Assembly (NCBI GenBank): GCA_033030425.1
Contig: JAUFSD010000014.1
Span: 1,240,001 to 1,304,000 of the forward strand
Direction of reading: 5' to 3'
Source: Verpa conica
Lineage: Eukaryota; Ascomycota; Pezizomycetes; Pezizales; Morchellaceae
DNA: 64,000 nucleotides
Shown here one piece after another: positions 14,237 through 26,705 of the stretch. Every line of letters starts with the position of its first letter. The first letter of the stretch is position 1. Under the pieces are notes generated by a model. That model was given only the letters and a program-made list of their open reading frames with translations. It had not been told where the DNA came from and ran no database searches. A program made the translations under genes and the position numbers.

Positions 14237-15646
14237 GTTGAAATCTATCAGAAGAAATGTGGGCGAGTGCTTGGAAGATTGAGTTAGCTATGTATGTATG
14301 ATCCGGTTATTTCCACCTGGCGGCAGCATGTAAGAGCTCTTGGATAAACACGCGATACCTCTCCCCGACAGTAAACTATGAAATTAGGGATAGAAAATGT
14401 CCTTCGAGGGGCCTTACGAGAGTTAGAAGGTGTTATCGTCAAGACAGGCTTTCCGATAGCAGTGGTGTTGACGTTGTGATGCAGGCTTAGAACTCGGGGG
14501 GGAGGACGTGCGTTGCGCAACGTAGGCGCAAGCAGCCTCACACATCCTTGTAAGGCACCAGCCACCCGAATTGGCAATGATGTCAAGGGCACATGAACAT
14601 TTGTTTTTGTTATTACAATACCGCCTCTAGGATACACAACCTCACACAACACCGTCCTCACCATCACCCGGATAGCTAAAACACCATCTATACGTTTATA
14701 CGGCTGCACGTAAAAATTCAGTTCTATCACCGCCTAAAACTACATATTATCATAAAAGCTCTGGATGCAGGAAAAACTCCCAGCATAGCAAATTTTATAG
14801 TAGTACAGAATATAACTACCTCTATGTATATATTAGCTCAATATACCCACATTTAGGACATAACTGAAATAATATATACGTAGAGCATGAGACCAAGACC
14901 TACGTATAGTGTATCTTCACAAATCTCCTACTATACTACCTAGACCTATATGTAAGGTACCCGGATGGAGACTACGGGACTATATGATTACCCGAGTACC
15001 CCAATTTCATATTTCTCAGGCTCCCCATCAATGATTGTCTTTTGACCAGTACTTCCGAGAGCAGCTAGACGGATTTGGAAGTAAATAGAGTTAGAAGTTC
15101 TAAGTGATTTCTACGCCTGTATTTTCATATACCACTACTCTACCCCTCATAAGAAGACAAGCCCTCTCACTAGTAGTTTTCTAACAGCAAATACCTTGAC
15201 TCCATATGAACTAGCCGCTCCAGATCTAGTACCGTTCTTGAATCAGTGGGGTATCGGACAATTGATAGGGTACTGGCAGAGTTGTGGATGGGAGAACAAA
15301 AGTATTACAAATTGCCTTACGTGTTTTGATCGATTCTCTAAACTCTAGGCGTGGTATTATTTAAGACTATCCGTTTCGGATAAGGGGTTCACCTACTCAC
15401 ATATCTCCGCTCGGAGCTACTAGTATATCATGAGTCATCACATCTTTGTCGAGAGGATTAAGTAAAAAGGAATCCATAGATTTACCAAGCCATGAACGTA
15501 AAATGTAACTAGTCCCTCTTCCCCGCATTCCATAGATCCCCATTAGAAAAAAACGGAGAAATCCCACATTCATAACAAGAGCCCCACTCTGAATACACCT
15601 GCCGACTGTTCTGTTCTATTCCAACTACTATACACCAAAGTACCCC
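14237..15646. other. Spacer upstream of MVP1
   Basis: About 1.4 kb between the divergent MVP1 and the small gene at 15647. The first 500 bp are GC-richer and hold an open minus frame (14284-14730) that I judge non-coding promoter or 5' UTR. The rest is AT-rich with nothing clear. Confidence 0.5.
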
Positions 15647-16148
15647 ATGTCTATCCATAGCCTTCCAACAACCGTACAAACACTGCCTTCAAAGTTAAGC
15701 TACGTCCCGAATACATATAACAAAGACTACATATGCCAAGAGTGTTTGAAACAACCGACTCCGACGTATTATGGGCCTTATAATGGATATAACTTGCTCC
15801 AAGAGTGCTCTCACCTGATGACGGATAACAAATCCGCTACACCCGAAGAAAACGGTATTTGATTATCCTAAAGTCTCACTGTCTGAATCTATTGGCTAAA
15901 ATATATACTTAGAGCAATACTTTAACTCCTCTTCCATAGAGCAGGGTGACTACGCAGATTTCCACTTGGACGATAGTCTTGATTCCGAATCGCAACTTTT
16001 CTGTTTGGATAAGTACGAGCACGACCGAGGGAACCAACTCTGTATATTTATAATGAACTTGGTAGGGCTATGCTGTTGGGTACTGGAGTTTTACATCATG
16101 TATGTTATTTGGTGTTGGGTGGAAGAGCTCCGGGGGCAAGTATTATAA
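15647..16148 (+). CDS. Probable small two-exon membrane protein, no known family
   Basis: Two open frames join by one plausible intron. Exon 1 is 15647-15854 and ends AACG before GTATTT; exon 2 is 15940-16148 after TTCCATAG; the 85-bp intron is phase 1 and phases agree, giving 138 aa. Residues 1-70 carry several cysteines (ICQEC, LLQECSH) and many tyrosines. A short acidic middle (DDSLDSE) follows. A single long hydrophobic segment lies at about 112-130 (IFIMNLVGLCCWVLEFYIMY), then WCWVEELRG and the stop. No signal peptide is obvious, so a single-pass or tail-anchored protein is likely. I do not recognise the family. The ORF could be chance, but the match of frames, splice signals and a clean hydrophobic segment argues for a gene. 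Confidence 0.45.
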
Positions 16149-16383
16149 TTCTAAAGGGATGGTTTTCGTACCCAGCCTTCTTTTGATTGGTAGTAATTAT
16201 GACGTGTACTACCATCACAGCAATAGAGGAGGTACAGGCCTTGGCGCCAAGGTAAATAACGGCTGGACATGAGACAGCTCTTTTATTAACCTCTCCATCC
16301 GGGAGACAAAAACACTATGATGTTGTAGACATGGGGTTCTAGAAGCGAGTGATCAAATATGACCAGACACACGTGACAAGGCT

Positions 16384-16635
16384 GTGACTTTTCCGAACTA
16401 CCCTTTGCCCCTATTTTTGATTGAGAAAGGTGTCAGTATTATGGCCGTAGACAGAAGAGGACGAACAGCATTACATATCATGGCAGCTAACTGGAAATGG
16501 AGTTCCGGAGGAGAGATATGCTCAAAGTTGGTTGAGAAGGGCATCGATGTTTTTGTTATAGATTGCGTCATCGATAAACGATTGAGGAGTAGCTGGAGAG
16601 ATCGCGCAAGAAAAATTAAGGGTCTTTCTACATAG
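16384..16635 (+). pseudogene. Ankyrin-repeat remnant
   Basis: Open frame of about 83 codons whose first two thirds match ankyrin repeats: LFLIEKGVSIMAVDRRGRTA followed by LHIMAA and then CSKLVEKGIDVFVID. Only about one and a half repeats are present, with no upstream start giving a longer ankyrin array, and the tail is basic and unrelated. Most likely the end of a decayed ankyrin gene; relatives intact in this window are at 23.4 and 41.4 kb. Confidence 0.55.
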
Positions 16636-16915
16636 TTTTGTTTTTGTTTTCGAGCTTCCAATAACTATTACTTCTCAATACTTCTAGAGTATTTTACCTT
16701 AACGATTTTTAACACTAGGTAAAATCGAGATTTCTAAGACTCCTCTTACTATTCTATAACACTCATTAAATTTATCTTAATGGTCATACACTCTTGTACA
16801 AGTCCTAAATCTTCCCACAAAATTACACTCCCTCTATCTCCCGTTCAAAGAGAGATTCAGATTAGTCTATGAAACACAAAAAGGGAGAAAGGCCACATGT
16901 TAGGACATAATATTC

Positions 16916-19900
16916 CTACTCAAGTTCATACTCTCCATCCTCATCCTCATCCTCGTCCTCACCCTCATCCTGCTTTACACCCAACTCACCCCACCCCATG
17001 CCGCCACTCCCCTCCACCAATATCATATTGACATTTGGGGGGAACCACTTCTCCTTTCTACTTCTATCGCCCCCCTCCTTCGCGCTCCTTGAAGTTCTAG
17101 TAACCCTTCTTTTCCCTGGTTTCCCCTCACCGCCTGCACAGAGAATGTTACTAGCCTTGATACGCTCCTGTTCCTGCTTAGTATCGGAGCGGGCTATGTG
17201 CCGTACATACGGCGCTACATCGAGCATTAATACCGAAGGAGGTCCATTAACAGATGAGTGGCAGACCGCCGGTGTTGATGCAAAGATGGTAGATGCATGA
17301 GAGAGGCAACGGAAAGTTTCACTGAGGTATTGTTGTGATAGTGGTCTGCCGCAAGGTAATTAGTGCCATGATCAACTAAGGCATTGATGATAGACTTACT
17401 TGAGCTCTTGTTTAATCTTAGACCTTTGGGTGATGAAATCTACCAATTCTTCATCCCCAAACTCTTTGTACCTCCTGCCATAAAGATGTCTCCTTGCAAA
17501 TGATCGTACAGAAACTGCCATTTCCGTCTCGAGTGAATACGTCTTAACCAATGGGTCCACCTGGAGTATTGGATAGCCTTGGGTATCATCGGCCCGAACC
17601 TTTGAGCTAAGTAGCGGCTGTGTACTATCCATAAACATCTATTGCAAAATCAGTAACTACGCCAAACTGTGGTAGAAAAACACAAAGGATTACCTCATTA
17701 AAGCCCCTCATACAACCACCAGCATATACATCCACCGCGCTCATAGCTTCCGCATACTCATCACAAACACTCAGCGCTTTTATTTTATCCATGCTACGCT
17801 TATTTGTCTCATCTCCCAATTCTCTCAGCTTGTTTACTCCACTATCCTCGCCACCAACATCAACCTCCCACGTCTCCCATATACTCCTCCACTTCCCTTC
17901 TTCATCCATTGGGGCTCTATCAAAGCTGCCCATTCCCTTAATGTAAGTGTCCTTACTAACCACCCTCAGCGTTTCTCCGCTCTCTGTGATATCAACGCCA
18001 ACGGGCCACCTGAGGATCATCCAATCTAACCCTCCTTTGCGGTCACCTAAGCCCATCCGACACCAGAACTCGAGCTCTACTAATGATGCTCTCATATCTC
18101 CATTGTGTGCTACGACTAGGCTCTCGACTGACTCTCGCTGCAGAAGGTGACCTTCATTTGCACACATCAAAAGCAGTTGATCAACGACCAGCTCCTTTGG
18201 CGGCGGTGTAAACCTCAGAATAGCATGTAATGGCAGTGTGTCAATCGGTAAAAGATTCTCGTCGTTGCACGTAAACACAATTGGTCTTTTCGACTGCGCC
18301 ATAAGTGTCAAAACACTCGACCAAAACTGTTTATCCTCCTCAAATAACAAGTCGACTTCTTCAAGGAGAATAAGTGACTGCTGCTGTGATGTTGTAGCCT
18401 TTGGGACGACTTCCTCCTCAGCCTTCAGTTTCTGCATCTGCTTCGGCTTAAAGAACGAGTTTGGACCATCAGGAGTAGCGGAAGCTGCCTTTGCTTGATG
18501 TACTAGATGCGTCTTGCTCATCTCTCCAACCTGGTCGATAATATCCTTCCCATTCCTTCGCATCCCTGGAGAAACCTCAAAAACTGTAAATCCAGCCTCT
18601 TTAGCAACCGCATATACAGCTGCTGTCTTCCCACACCCATTGGGTCCACTAATAACCACAGCATTCACCAGTCTCCCGGGCTCCTTCGGTCCTCCAAAAG
18701 GAGAATCTATTCCTCTATCACCTGCTCTTATAGTCGACTTCTTCATCCCAAAGACACCCGGAGTCCCACCGCTATCTTCTGAGTCTGTAATCTCATTCAT
18801 TTCGTCTCTTTCTTCATCACTATCCACAATAAAATCGAATAACTCGGCCTCTTTCTTTTTCCTTCGCTTCTTATTTGCTGTGCTACTTTTCCCACCGGGG
18901 GTTGAACTCCGTGATTTCCGCTTAGAGCCTTTCTTGTCTGTTGAGGGGCCAACACTTTCGACCTTAAGTGCCATTAACCAGTCTTTTAATATCTGTGTTT
19001 CTTTTCCTGTCTGGAGAACTTCATGTGAGGATTCGGGGGCATATTTGACCTCCCAGGATGAAGCTTCACATTCGCTTTTATCAAACGGTGTGAGTTCATG
19101 CTTCAGTCTACCATATAATTTTATCAATGCCGGATGCGGGCCCTTCCGTGTCGTTGGCACCACAGAATCATCATCACTCGAGTCTGAGGCTGATTTACTA
19201 CTAGCATTTGGATGCGGCAGCCTTGCTGATACCTGTTTTCGCACCATATCTTGCAGTTGGGTCCCAGTTGTGACAATGCGTTCCGGTAATCTTACATCAC
19301 TAGGTACATCATAATACCTTCTCTCACTGTAATCCGGCGCATTGACTGCCAGCTTGACCTGATGGATAGGTAGTTTCCGAGCGTACTGTAGGAGTAAGTC
19401 CTCATCACCTGAGATTGTGACTGCCAGATCCTTTAGTTTCCGCTCAGCTGGTGGCAGTCTAATGTCTACTCCCGCAGTTGATACCACCAGCGAAGTGGGT
19501 AAACCGCGGCTATGGCAGTTGCCTTTATTTGGCCAAGGAACATCCCATAACCCGGGGCTTTTGAGTATCCGGTTTGTTGTCGGGCTAAGACCACCGCTAC
19601 TACCACTAAAGAAAGGTCCGGAACTTGAAGTAACTGGAGTTGAGCCAAACAAGGAATTCTGGCTCTTAATGGGTTGCGAAACTACCCGAGTACTGATTGT
19701 TGATGGCTCTTCAGTGTCGGATTGGATTGGCAGAGGGGTAGAGTCTAGAACTTTCTTTAATCCCCCGGGTTTGAAAAACGGATGAACAACTTTATCTGGC
19801 TGTGATACTGCGACCTTCTTTGGTGCTTGGCGTATTGTGACTGTAGGTAATGGAACTAACGCCTGGGCAGCCTGAACAGTAGTGGTTGGGGGAGGTAGTG

Positions 19901-21081
19901 GCTCTTTCTTCTTTCCTAGAAGACTGAACGCGCTTTTGGGGAGTGTTTCAGGGTTCTGAGGTGCCAGGATTGGGCTACTTCTAATTGTTAAAATACCAGT
20001 TCCAGGATCAAATTTAGCAGTTGTTCTTTTCTCAGTAGCTGTAGTTTCGGTTGCTTCTGGCAAAGACATTTCCAATAGCTCCCCTTTCTTCTTTTTCTTC
20101 TTTCTATCTCTTTTCTTCTTACCCGATAGATTCAGCGCGGTCATAGCTACCGGTGGTGGACTAGAAGGCAATAGGATCGGACTACTCCGGATAGTCAAGA
20201 TCCCAGTATCAGCATCGTATGTAACCGGCGTTCTTTTGCCGGGGGAGGCTTCAGTCGGGAGTTCCTCTGGTATATATGAAGGCAGTATAGGCTCCTCATC
20301 TTCCACAGCTACTGACTCCTCTTCCTTCTTTTTCTTCATCAAAACCTTAAATGCATCTGCCTTTAGAGGTGCTGGGTGGGGTTGCCGTACCGGTACCTCC
20401 ACAGAAAAACTGGGAGACTCCCGGATTACGAGTGGCCGCCCGACCACAGACTCACGGAAATCCCCGGGCTGAGTGGATGGTAACTCTCCTTGCTCGGAAG
20501 GCGGTGATGGTTCCGAAAAGGCTTCATCAACCTCTTCCTGAGTGGGCACTGGTGTCTTCTTTCGACGCTTCCGTCGACTTTGGTTCGGATCTATTAAGTC
20601 CTCAGCGTCCCCAGTCCCCCCCAAGGCTGGAGGTGACGATGTAGGTGTTAGAAGAGGGGTGGAGTTGGTTGTCGGGGGTAAATCCTTCTTTTCTCTTGAC
20701 GGTTTAGGGGCCCCAAAGTCGCCATCGGGGTCTTCCTTCAGTCGACGTTTCGACTTCGCCCCTTTCGCAGTTGTTATCACTACAGCGGGTTTTGAACGAG
20801 ATTTCCTCGGCTTTACGTCGGCGGTTTCCGTGTCGGAGAGGGAGATGGGAGTTGTTGCTCTACCGCGGGACTTTTTGGGCTTGGTGGGTGCTTTTTGTTG
20901 CATCATCTCCTTGCCTGTGTATAGTTAGTAAAGCGTAAATACTCTACATAGAGTATCTCGAGGAATAGCAGTAGGAAGTACGTTTCTGAGGATCAAATAA
21001 CGGAAATACACTGGCAGGAGCAGCAGCCCCGGGGGTGTCCTTTCTCTCCCCAGTGCTCCCGGAATCGGCGTTGGAAGCCAT
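16916..21081 (-). CDS. ELG1: Elg1/ATAD5-like PCNA unloader, RFC-like large subunit
   Basis: Large subunit of the alternative RFC complex that unloads PCNA from DNA after replication. In transcript order the exons are 21081-20982, 20914-17694, 17638-17400 and 17345-16916; phases agree and give 1329 aa. The short first exon (MASNADSGS...) ends FPLFDPQK, a hydrophobic motif near the N terminus. A long basic, disordered region with nuclear-localisation-like KRRK/KKKK clusters follows, including two copies of a TGILTIRSSPIL segment and a VHPFF motif. The AAA domain starts near residue 790 with VISGPNGCGKTAAVYAVAKE (P-loop), then FEVSPGMRRNGKDI, and a Walker B-like LLEEVD near 885. The C-terminal end is acidic (EDEDEDEDGEYELE). 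The upstream exon is inferred from splice signals and phase. Confidence 0.9.
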
Positions 21082-21720
21082 TATGAGTTCCGGTTATACG
21101 CGGTATATGGTATGAATTTCATCGACGGCCCTCTCAGTGTTGGGTTTATCGAGGGACGAGTGACGGGTGCGAACTAATTTTCTCGAGGGGGGGGATCCGC
21201 ACCGCGTTTTGTTCTTGCGCTGGAGACGCGTTGCTGCAGGTCCAGGGATCCGGCAAATTGGGGGGCCCTTTTCAAAGTAACCGATAAAAGAGTATAGACA
21301 ATTGAACGGTAGAAATTGAAAAGTGAAGTGAAGTTGGAGACGTGAATAGTATAGGCTTCACTCGCGTCGGAGGTGGGAAAATCACTCTACGCGCGCAGGG
21401 AGCTATGCGGCGGTGCTGTGGCTGCAAGGACTTTGGTGCGCCATAGATGCAGCCCCTTTGGATACTGCACGGGCTGTCACTCGCGTCTTTACTCAACACT
21501 TAATTAAATTAATTACATATAGGGATATAATTCCAATTAACCTTATCACACCATCATTAATGTTATTTGTGCATAGCGCCCGTTGCTATAACTTTATAGA
21601 TATTAGTTAATTCAAGAATATCACGCGACGACCCAAAACAGTTTATATCAACCTCTTCTTCACTAAACAAGTGTATTGACCTCTTAACCTCATTATTACC
21701 CCCAGACTCCCACAAGATTG
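21082..21720. other. Spacer between ELG1 and RING B
   Basis: About 640 bp. The ELG1-proximal part is GC-rich, with a G-run near 21187 and promoter-like character; the rest is AT-rich. No gene seen. Confidence 0.5.
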
Positions 21721-22236
21721 TTACTCAACCCCCAGCAACCTCAAAATTGGTCTCTCTATCAAATAAAAAACAGCCACCCCAGCCGTCTTCTTAATCAGCC
21801 TCAGCTTACTTTTCTTAATACCCTGTGCAACCCTTTTTGACCTTTTTGCCATCCACTCGACTACGGGTGCCTCCTTCACCCGTTTCCTACTAAACACCCT
21901 CCACGAGAAATCACGTGACATACTGATATGTGTAACTTTAGCACGGCACTGATGACACGGGAACGATGTCGGGAAGTGTTTATCAAACTTCTTTTGGCTC
22001 CCCCAAATACCTTTAACGCAAGCTATACATGCACCATGGGAACAACCCCGGAACCTAACTCTCGCTTGATGACGACCACAGGTGTCACATTCAAGACTTT
22101 CTGGGATATCACCATCATCAGGCTCTGACAAAATTTGTGATAGCGAGTAGGAGTACTCGGAAACGTCATCATATTCGAGATCTCCTTCATAATCGCTATC
22201 AGAGTCTACGTCGTATCCAGAGTCGTTCTCGTTCAC
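21721..22236 (-). CDS. C3HC4 RING-family protein B, 5' end unresolved
   Basis: Frame of 172 codons with no ATG at its head (it opens at a GTG directly after CTAACAACACAG, an intron-acceptor-like site). The likely first exon begins at the ATG at 22395 (MSDSFII); a phase-0 donor GTACAA there would leave a 114-bp intron, but this is weak, so only the sure part is given. The protein has an acidic leader (SEPDDGDIPESL), then CDTC, CSHGACIAC, VKGIW, HFPTSFP and CHQC with exact family spacing. The C-terminal motif is EWMAKRSKRVAQG followed by basic residues and a hydrophobic stretch. Same predicted role as the other members. No transmembrane segment is clear. Confidence 0.65.
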   Translation of the reverse strand: MNENDSGYDVDSDSDYEGDLEYDDVSEYSYSLSQILSEPDDGDIPESLECDTCGRHQARVRFRGCSHGACIACVKGIWGSQKKFDKHFPTSFPCHQCRAKVTHISMSRDFSWRVFSRKRVKEAPVVEWMAKRSKRVAQGIKKSKLRLIKKTAGVAVFYLIERPILRLLGVE

Positions 22237-22395
22237 CTGTGTTGTTAGCTCAAGAGACTATTTACACTCTTCGGCACCGAAAGTGAATTCGCTTAGATGC
22301 TCTGGGGGCCCTTGGCCTAGGAGGACATGCTCGTGGTTGGGGGGTTGTACTTGTGGGTGGGGGTATTTGACATCTATGATGAATGAATCGGACAT

Positions 22396-23357
22396 CTTTT
22401 ATTACTATTTATGAGTGGGCCAAGGTTATGAGGGGTATTTTGAGTTAGTAAAGAGTGAAGTCTTAATATATTGACGGTATCTCGACACCAGACTCCTGCT
22501 TAGTTGAAAATTTCATTCAAAATTTTTTGAAAAGGCCTTCCCTAATGTTGTCTATGCAGGTACGGCTGATTAAGGGTACACAAGGGAACCAATAGAGGGA
22601 CTATATGCAGGGCACCCTTGAGTTGTGGGCCTGAAGAACCCCTAATCGATAGCTACTCTCTACTTCAACAATAGGACGACTGCGGGTTAGACACCTAACC
22701 ACGCCTAGGGATAAATTCACGACGAATATTCTTACACAATACATGGTGCGGCACCAATAAAGATAGCTAAACTACGTGCCAACCCTAAAATAGCGTCGCA
22801 TAGCAACCTATTGCCTGCCTAGAACGCCACACGCAGGAGCTTTAGACATAAACTAATAGTAGACAATTTTTTTGATCATTCTCCTATTTTCCATTATATT
22901 TTAATTCTATGTCTTATTGTCTCTCTAGGGCATTATTGCTTCTGTATGTAGGGTGTGGTTATTAGGCCCCCAGTAACGCTGGGCTGAAGCGCCCAAAAAT
23001 CCAGACCCCAGATAGGGGCTTATACTAGACACGGAGAGCTCTCCGAATGATGAGTATAAGATTTACATCTTTGGGAATTTTATGTCTGCTCTGAGCATGA
23101 GACCTAATGTTGATCCGCTTTTGCCCCTTGTGGGTTTCAGGATAACCAGTTTGTACGACATACGACGTTCACTAATCCTGCATTAAGCGTATTGTTATTA
23201 TGTATATCTAGCTCTATTGCTAGTTCTGGATCCACCACTCCTCCCGTCAACCCTTGTGTTAGCACATATGAATTAAACACTCTCCCCTCACCCTTGCCTA
23301 CTTGGGAACCAGCATAAAAACCTATCTTCATCTAACTATTACTAGAAGATTCCCTTC
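22396..23357. other. Spacer upstream of the hydrolase/ankyrin gene
   Basis: About 960 bp, AT-rich. Near 22995-23030 a 'CCAGACCCC...GGGGCTTATA' segment resembles one near 27300. A 64-codon minus frame (23137-23331) ending just before the next gene is not supported. Confidence 0.45.
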
Positions 23358-26300
23358 ATGTCTAGCGAAAAGGCAGACAAAACTGTTTTCAGAGTTACAG
23401 GTATCCCTCTTACGGCTACTGTAGGTCAATTAGCGGTTATATTTTCTTCTGAGTTTGGAGATGATAGAGTAACCCTCGATATCAAGGAGACAACTATCTT
23501 CCCTTCTTGTTACAGCGATGGAACCCAAACTGCTCTTACTCAGTTCAAACCACACCCTCCTCCATGCCTCCTGAAATACCTTTCTAGCAATAGCACCTAT
23601 GATATTGAGTTTGAGGATGATGATATTAGTATAGAAAAAGACTTTTATGGGCTGACCCAGCTCTACCCCACAGCAGGTATAATAAAAGCAGAGTAAGTTG
23701 GGTACATTCCGATAGCCTTTAGGGATAATAGCTTACATCCTTATAGCGTGGTTGCTGTAACTGGCCTTAATGGCCATGCGTACGGATCGTGGAGAGGGAG
23801 AGGGAACCTACGGAGAATGTGGCTTCGTAATTTCTTCTCCAAAGACCTCCCAGATTGTAGAACTATGATATACGGATTCAACTCGAAGCCTAATAGCAAC
23901 GGAACCCACACGATTTTAGACTATGCGAGAACCCTTTTGGGGGAACTTTCAAAAGCAAGAAGGTCAGAAAAGGTATGTTTATTTAGCCAAATAACCACTT
24001 ATAGTCTCATCCCCAGACCTAAGTGTATACTCAGGTCGAGTGTTGAGACTACCAAATAGAATGTTCAAAAAATCTAAATATACATACCTTATAGGAAAAA
24101 AAGAGACCCCTAGTACTTATTGGCCACAGCTTTGGGGGTATCATTATCGCTCAGGTACTCCAAACTATGACCCAAACCTGCCAGAAACTGGTTGTTATTG
24201 TCACTTAGTCCCTTATCAGAGCCAGAGAGGATCCCAGTACATATGGCTCTTTATTCACGAGCACTCGTGCCGTAATATTCTTTGGTACTCCACACCGTGG
24301 TCTTCCCGTCGACGATATTATTACCATGTACGGAGAAGGTTCGTCCAGGGAAGATCTGGTCAGATCGCTCGAACAAGATTCGAAAAGGCTAGAGCCAGAA
24401 CTTGAGCGATTCATCAATTGTTGCGAGAACCTCAAGATAGTCACTTTCAACGAGGCCAATCAAACTCGGAAGCTAGTACAGGTATGTGGCGCATGAAGGT
24501 TCTATTATCATGTTTTCCATTGCTAATTACTTTCCAGGGCCCTGACGGCTGTTTTTCGAGGAGCGGTGAGCCCTTTACGGCTCTAGAAAAGAAGTCATCA
24601 GTGCTTCATCTTCCTGTCAGTATCGAAAAGGTCCACCTTGCTGAAGGAGATTACTCTGGAATGGTGAAATTCGATAATAAGCGCCATCAGTCGTACATAA
24701 GTATCGTCGAACACTTAAAGAACTTTATTTTGGTATGGAATGGTGAGGATAGATGACTTGAATTTGCCGCTCAAATTCTATAGCTAACACAGGAATAGAA
24801 TATCATTATATCACAGCATATGACGCCGTCGTAAATAGGAGTGTAGGCGATCTACAGCGGATTCTTAGTGCAATCCCTTCAGATGTAAAAGAGGAGCACG
24901 ATGGAAATAAAACAACTCTTCTACACGCCGCTATTCGTGGTGGAGATGAAAGGATTATTTCTATACTCCTGGAAAAACGAGCGGACGTCGATGCTGCTGA
25001 TCCACAAGGGAATACACCGCTGCACTTGGCAATTTGCGGAGGGAATGAAGAAATAGTTAGACAGATTCTGAATTTCGGCGCAAGCATCAAAGCAACCTGT
25101 AAAGGGTACACACCACTACAGACAGCAGCCATCCACGGGCATACGAATCTTGTCCAGTTATTCCTGAGCAATGGGGTTAATGTTGCAGCGGCTAACGGGG
25201 ACGCATCACTACACCTCGCAGCCTATTATGGACATGAGGAAATGGTAGACGTTCTTCTAGCGAAGGGAGCGGAAATTACAGCAACCAACAAAGCCGGAGG
25301 AAGTGCACTACATCTCGCAGCGGCAGGTGGATATCAAAAAGTTGTGGAGGTACTTCTAGCGAAGGGGGAAGAAACCACAGAAACAGACGAGGGCGGATGT
25401 ACAGCACTGCATTTTGCAGCTTTCTATGGAGATGAGAAGTTGGTGAAGGTGCTTCTGGCGGAGGGGGCAGACATTACAAAGATGGGTAGTGATGGAGCCA
25501 CTGCACTGCGCATTGCAGCTATATGTGGACATGAGAAGTTGGTGGAGCTTCTTCTGAGGGAGGGTGCTACAATCATAAAAACGGACAAAAGTAGGTGTAC
25601 AGCGCTGTATTATGCAGCTGTAATTAGGCACGTGAAGGTTTTGGTGGTACTTCTGGCGGGGGGTGCGGGTGTTATTGGAATATCTAGCTGGGCTAGTCTT
25701 AGTAAACTGCATATCGCAGCCGTATTTGGATATGAGAAGATTGTGGAGCTTCTTCTAGCGAAGGGTGAGGAAATCACAGCCAAGGTATATGGATATACAG
25801 CACTTTACTATGCAGTTTACGCCGGACGGTCGAAGGTGGTGAAAGTACTTCTAGCAAGAGGTGCAGAAATAACGGAAATGCATAAAGATGGAACCACTCT
25901 ACTACAGATCGCAGCCCGCCATGGGCACATCAAGGTGGTGAAGGTTCTTCTGGCGGAGGGGGCAGACATTACAGCAACGCGTGCCGATAGATACACTACA
26001 CTACAAATCGCAGCTATGTTTGGATATGAGAATGTTGTGGGACTTCTTCTAGCAAATGGCGCGGAGGACACAGCCCTAGACAGCGATTCCACTGCACTGC
26101 ACCTCGCAGCTTACAATGGGCATGATAAAGTTGTGGAAGTTCTTCTGGCAAATGGGGTAGACTTTAAAACAACGGTCAATAAATTTACTGCCCTACACAT
26201 CTCAGCCTATAGGGGACATGAAAAAGTTGTGAAGATACTTCTAGAAAATGGGGCAGACATTACAGCAATGGATTGTAAAGGATTCAATGCACTTCGCTTT

Positions 26301-26705
26301 GCAGCTGGCTGTGGTCACGAGAAGGTCGTCGAAATACTCGTGGAAAATGGGGTGGACATTACAGTAACGGATTGTAAAGGATTAACTTCACTTCACGCTG
26401 CAGCTTACTATGAACACGAGAAGGCCTTCGAGATGCTTCTTGAAAATGGGGCAGACATTACAGCAACGGACTGTGAAGGACTCGATGCACTTGACTTTAT
26501 AGCTAACCGTGGGCAGGAGACGTTCTTCGAGATAGTTCGAGCGAAGGGATGGGATATTATAGAAATGAAACATGGGGATAAGAACCCAGAAAGCTTACTG
26601 GCGATGGTGTGGCAGATGCTGTGGCATAGACAAGAGCTTATAGTCTTCATAATTTGTTTAACTCTTTTAGGCTTTATCTACTATTTAAAGTACATGTACA
26701 AGTAA
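23358..26705 (+). CDS. Alpha/beta-hydrolase-ankyrin fusion with hydrophobic C-terminal tail
   Basis: Six exons, 23358-23692, 23747-23972, 24095-24154, 24209-24481, 24538-24742 and 24793-26705, give 1003 aa; phases agree throughout. Residues 1-110 form a small N-terminal domain (VFRVTGIPL...) common in fungal STAND-type proteins. Residues 117-370 are a SERAC1/DUF676-like hydrolase: VVAVTGLNGHAYGSW, then the nucleophile elbow GHSFGG (Ser199) and FGTPHRG (about 232-238). No NACHT or NB-ARC P-loop follows. Instead about 17 ankyrin repeats run from about 395 to 960, many with near-identical VVEVLLANGADITAT-type helices. The last 23 residues contain IVFIICLTLLGFIYYL, a probable tail anchor. Role unknown; architecture recalls fungal allorecognition or immunity-like proteins without the switch domain. 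Confidence 0.85.

Noticed and set aside
14284..14730. 148-codon minus frame upstream of MVP1
   Set aside because: No domain, odd composition and position in the MVP1 promoter/leader; a chance frame.
23137..23331. 64-codon minus frame divergent to the hydrolase/ankyrin gene
   Set aside because: Only 26 bp from that gene's start; no domain or splice support.
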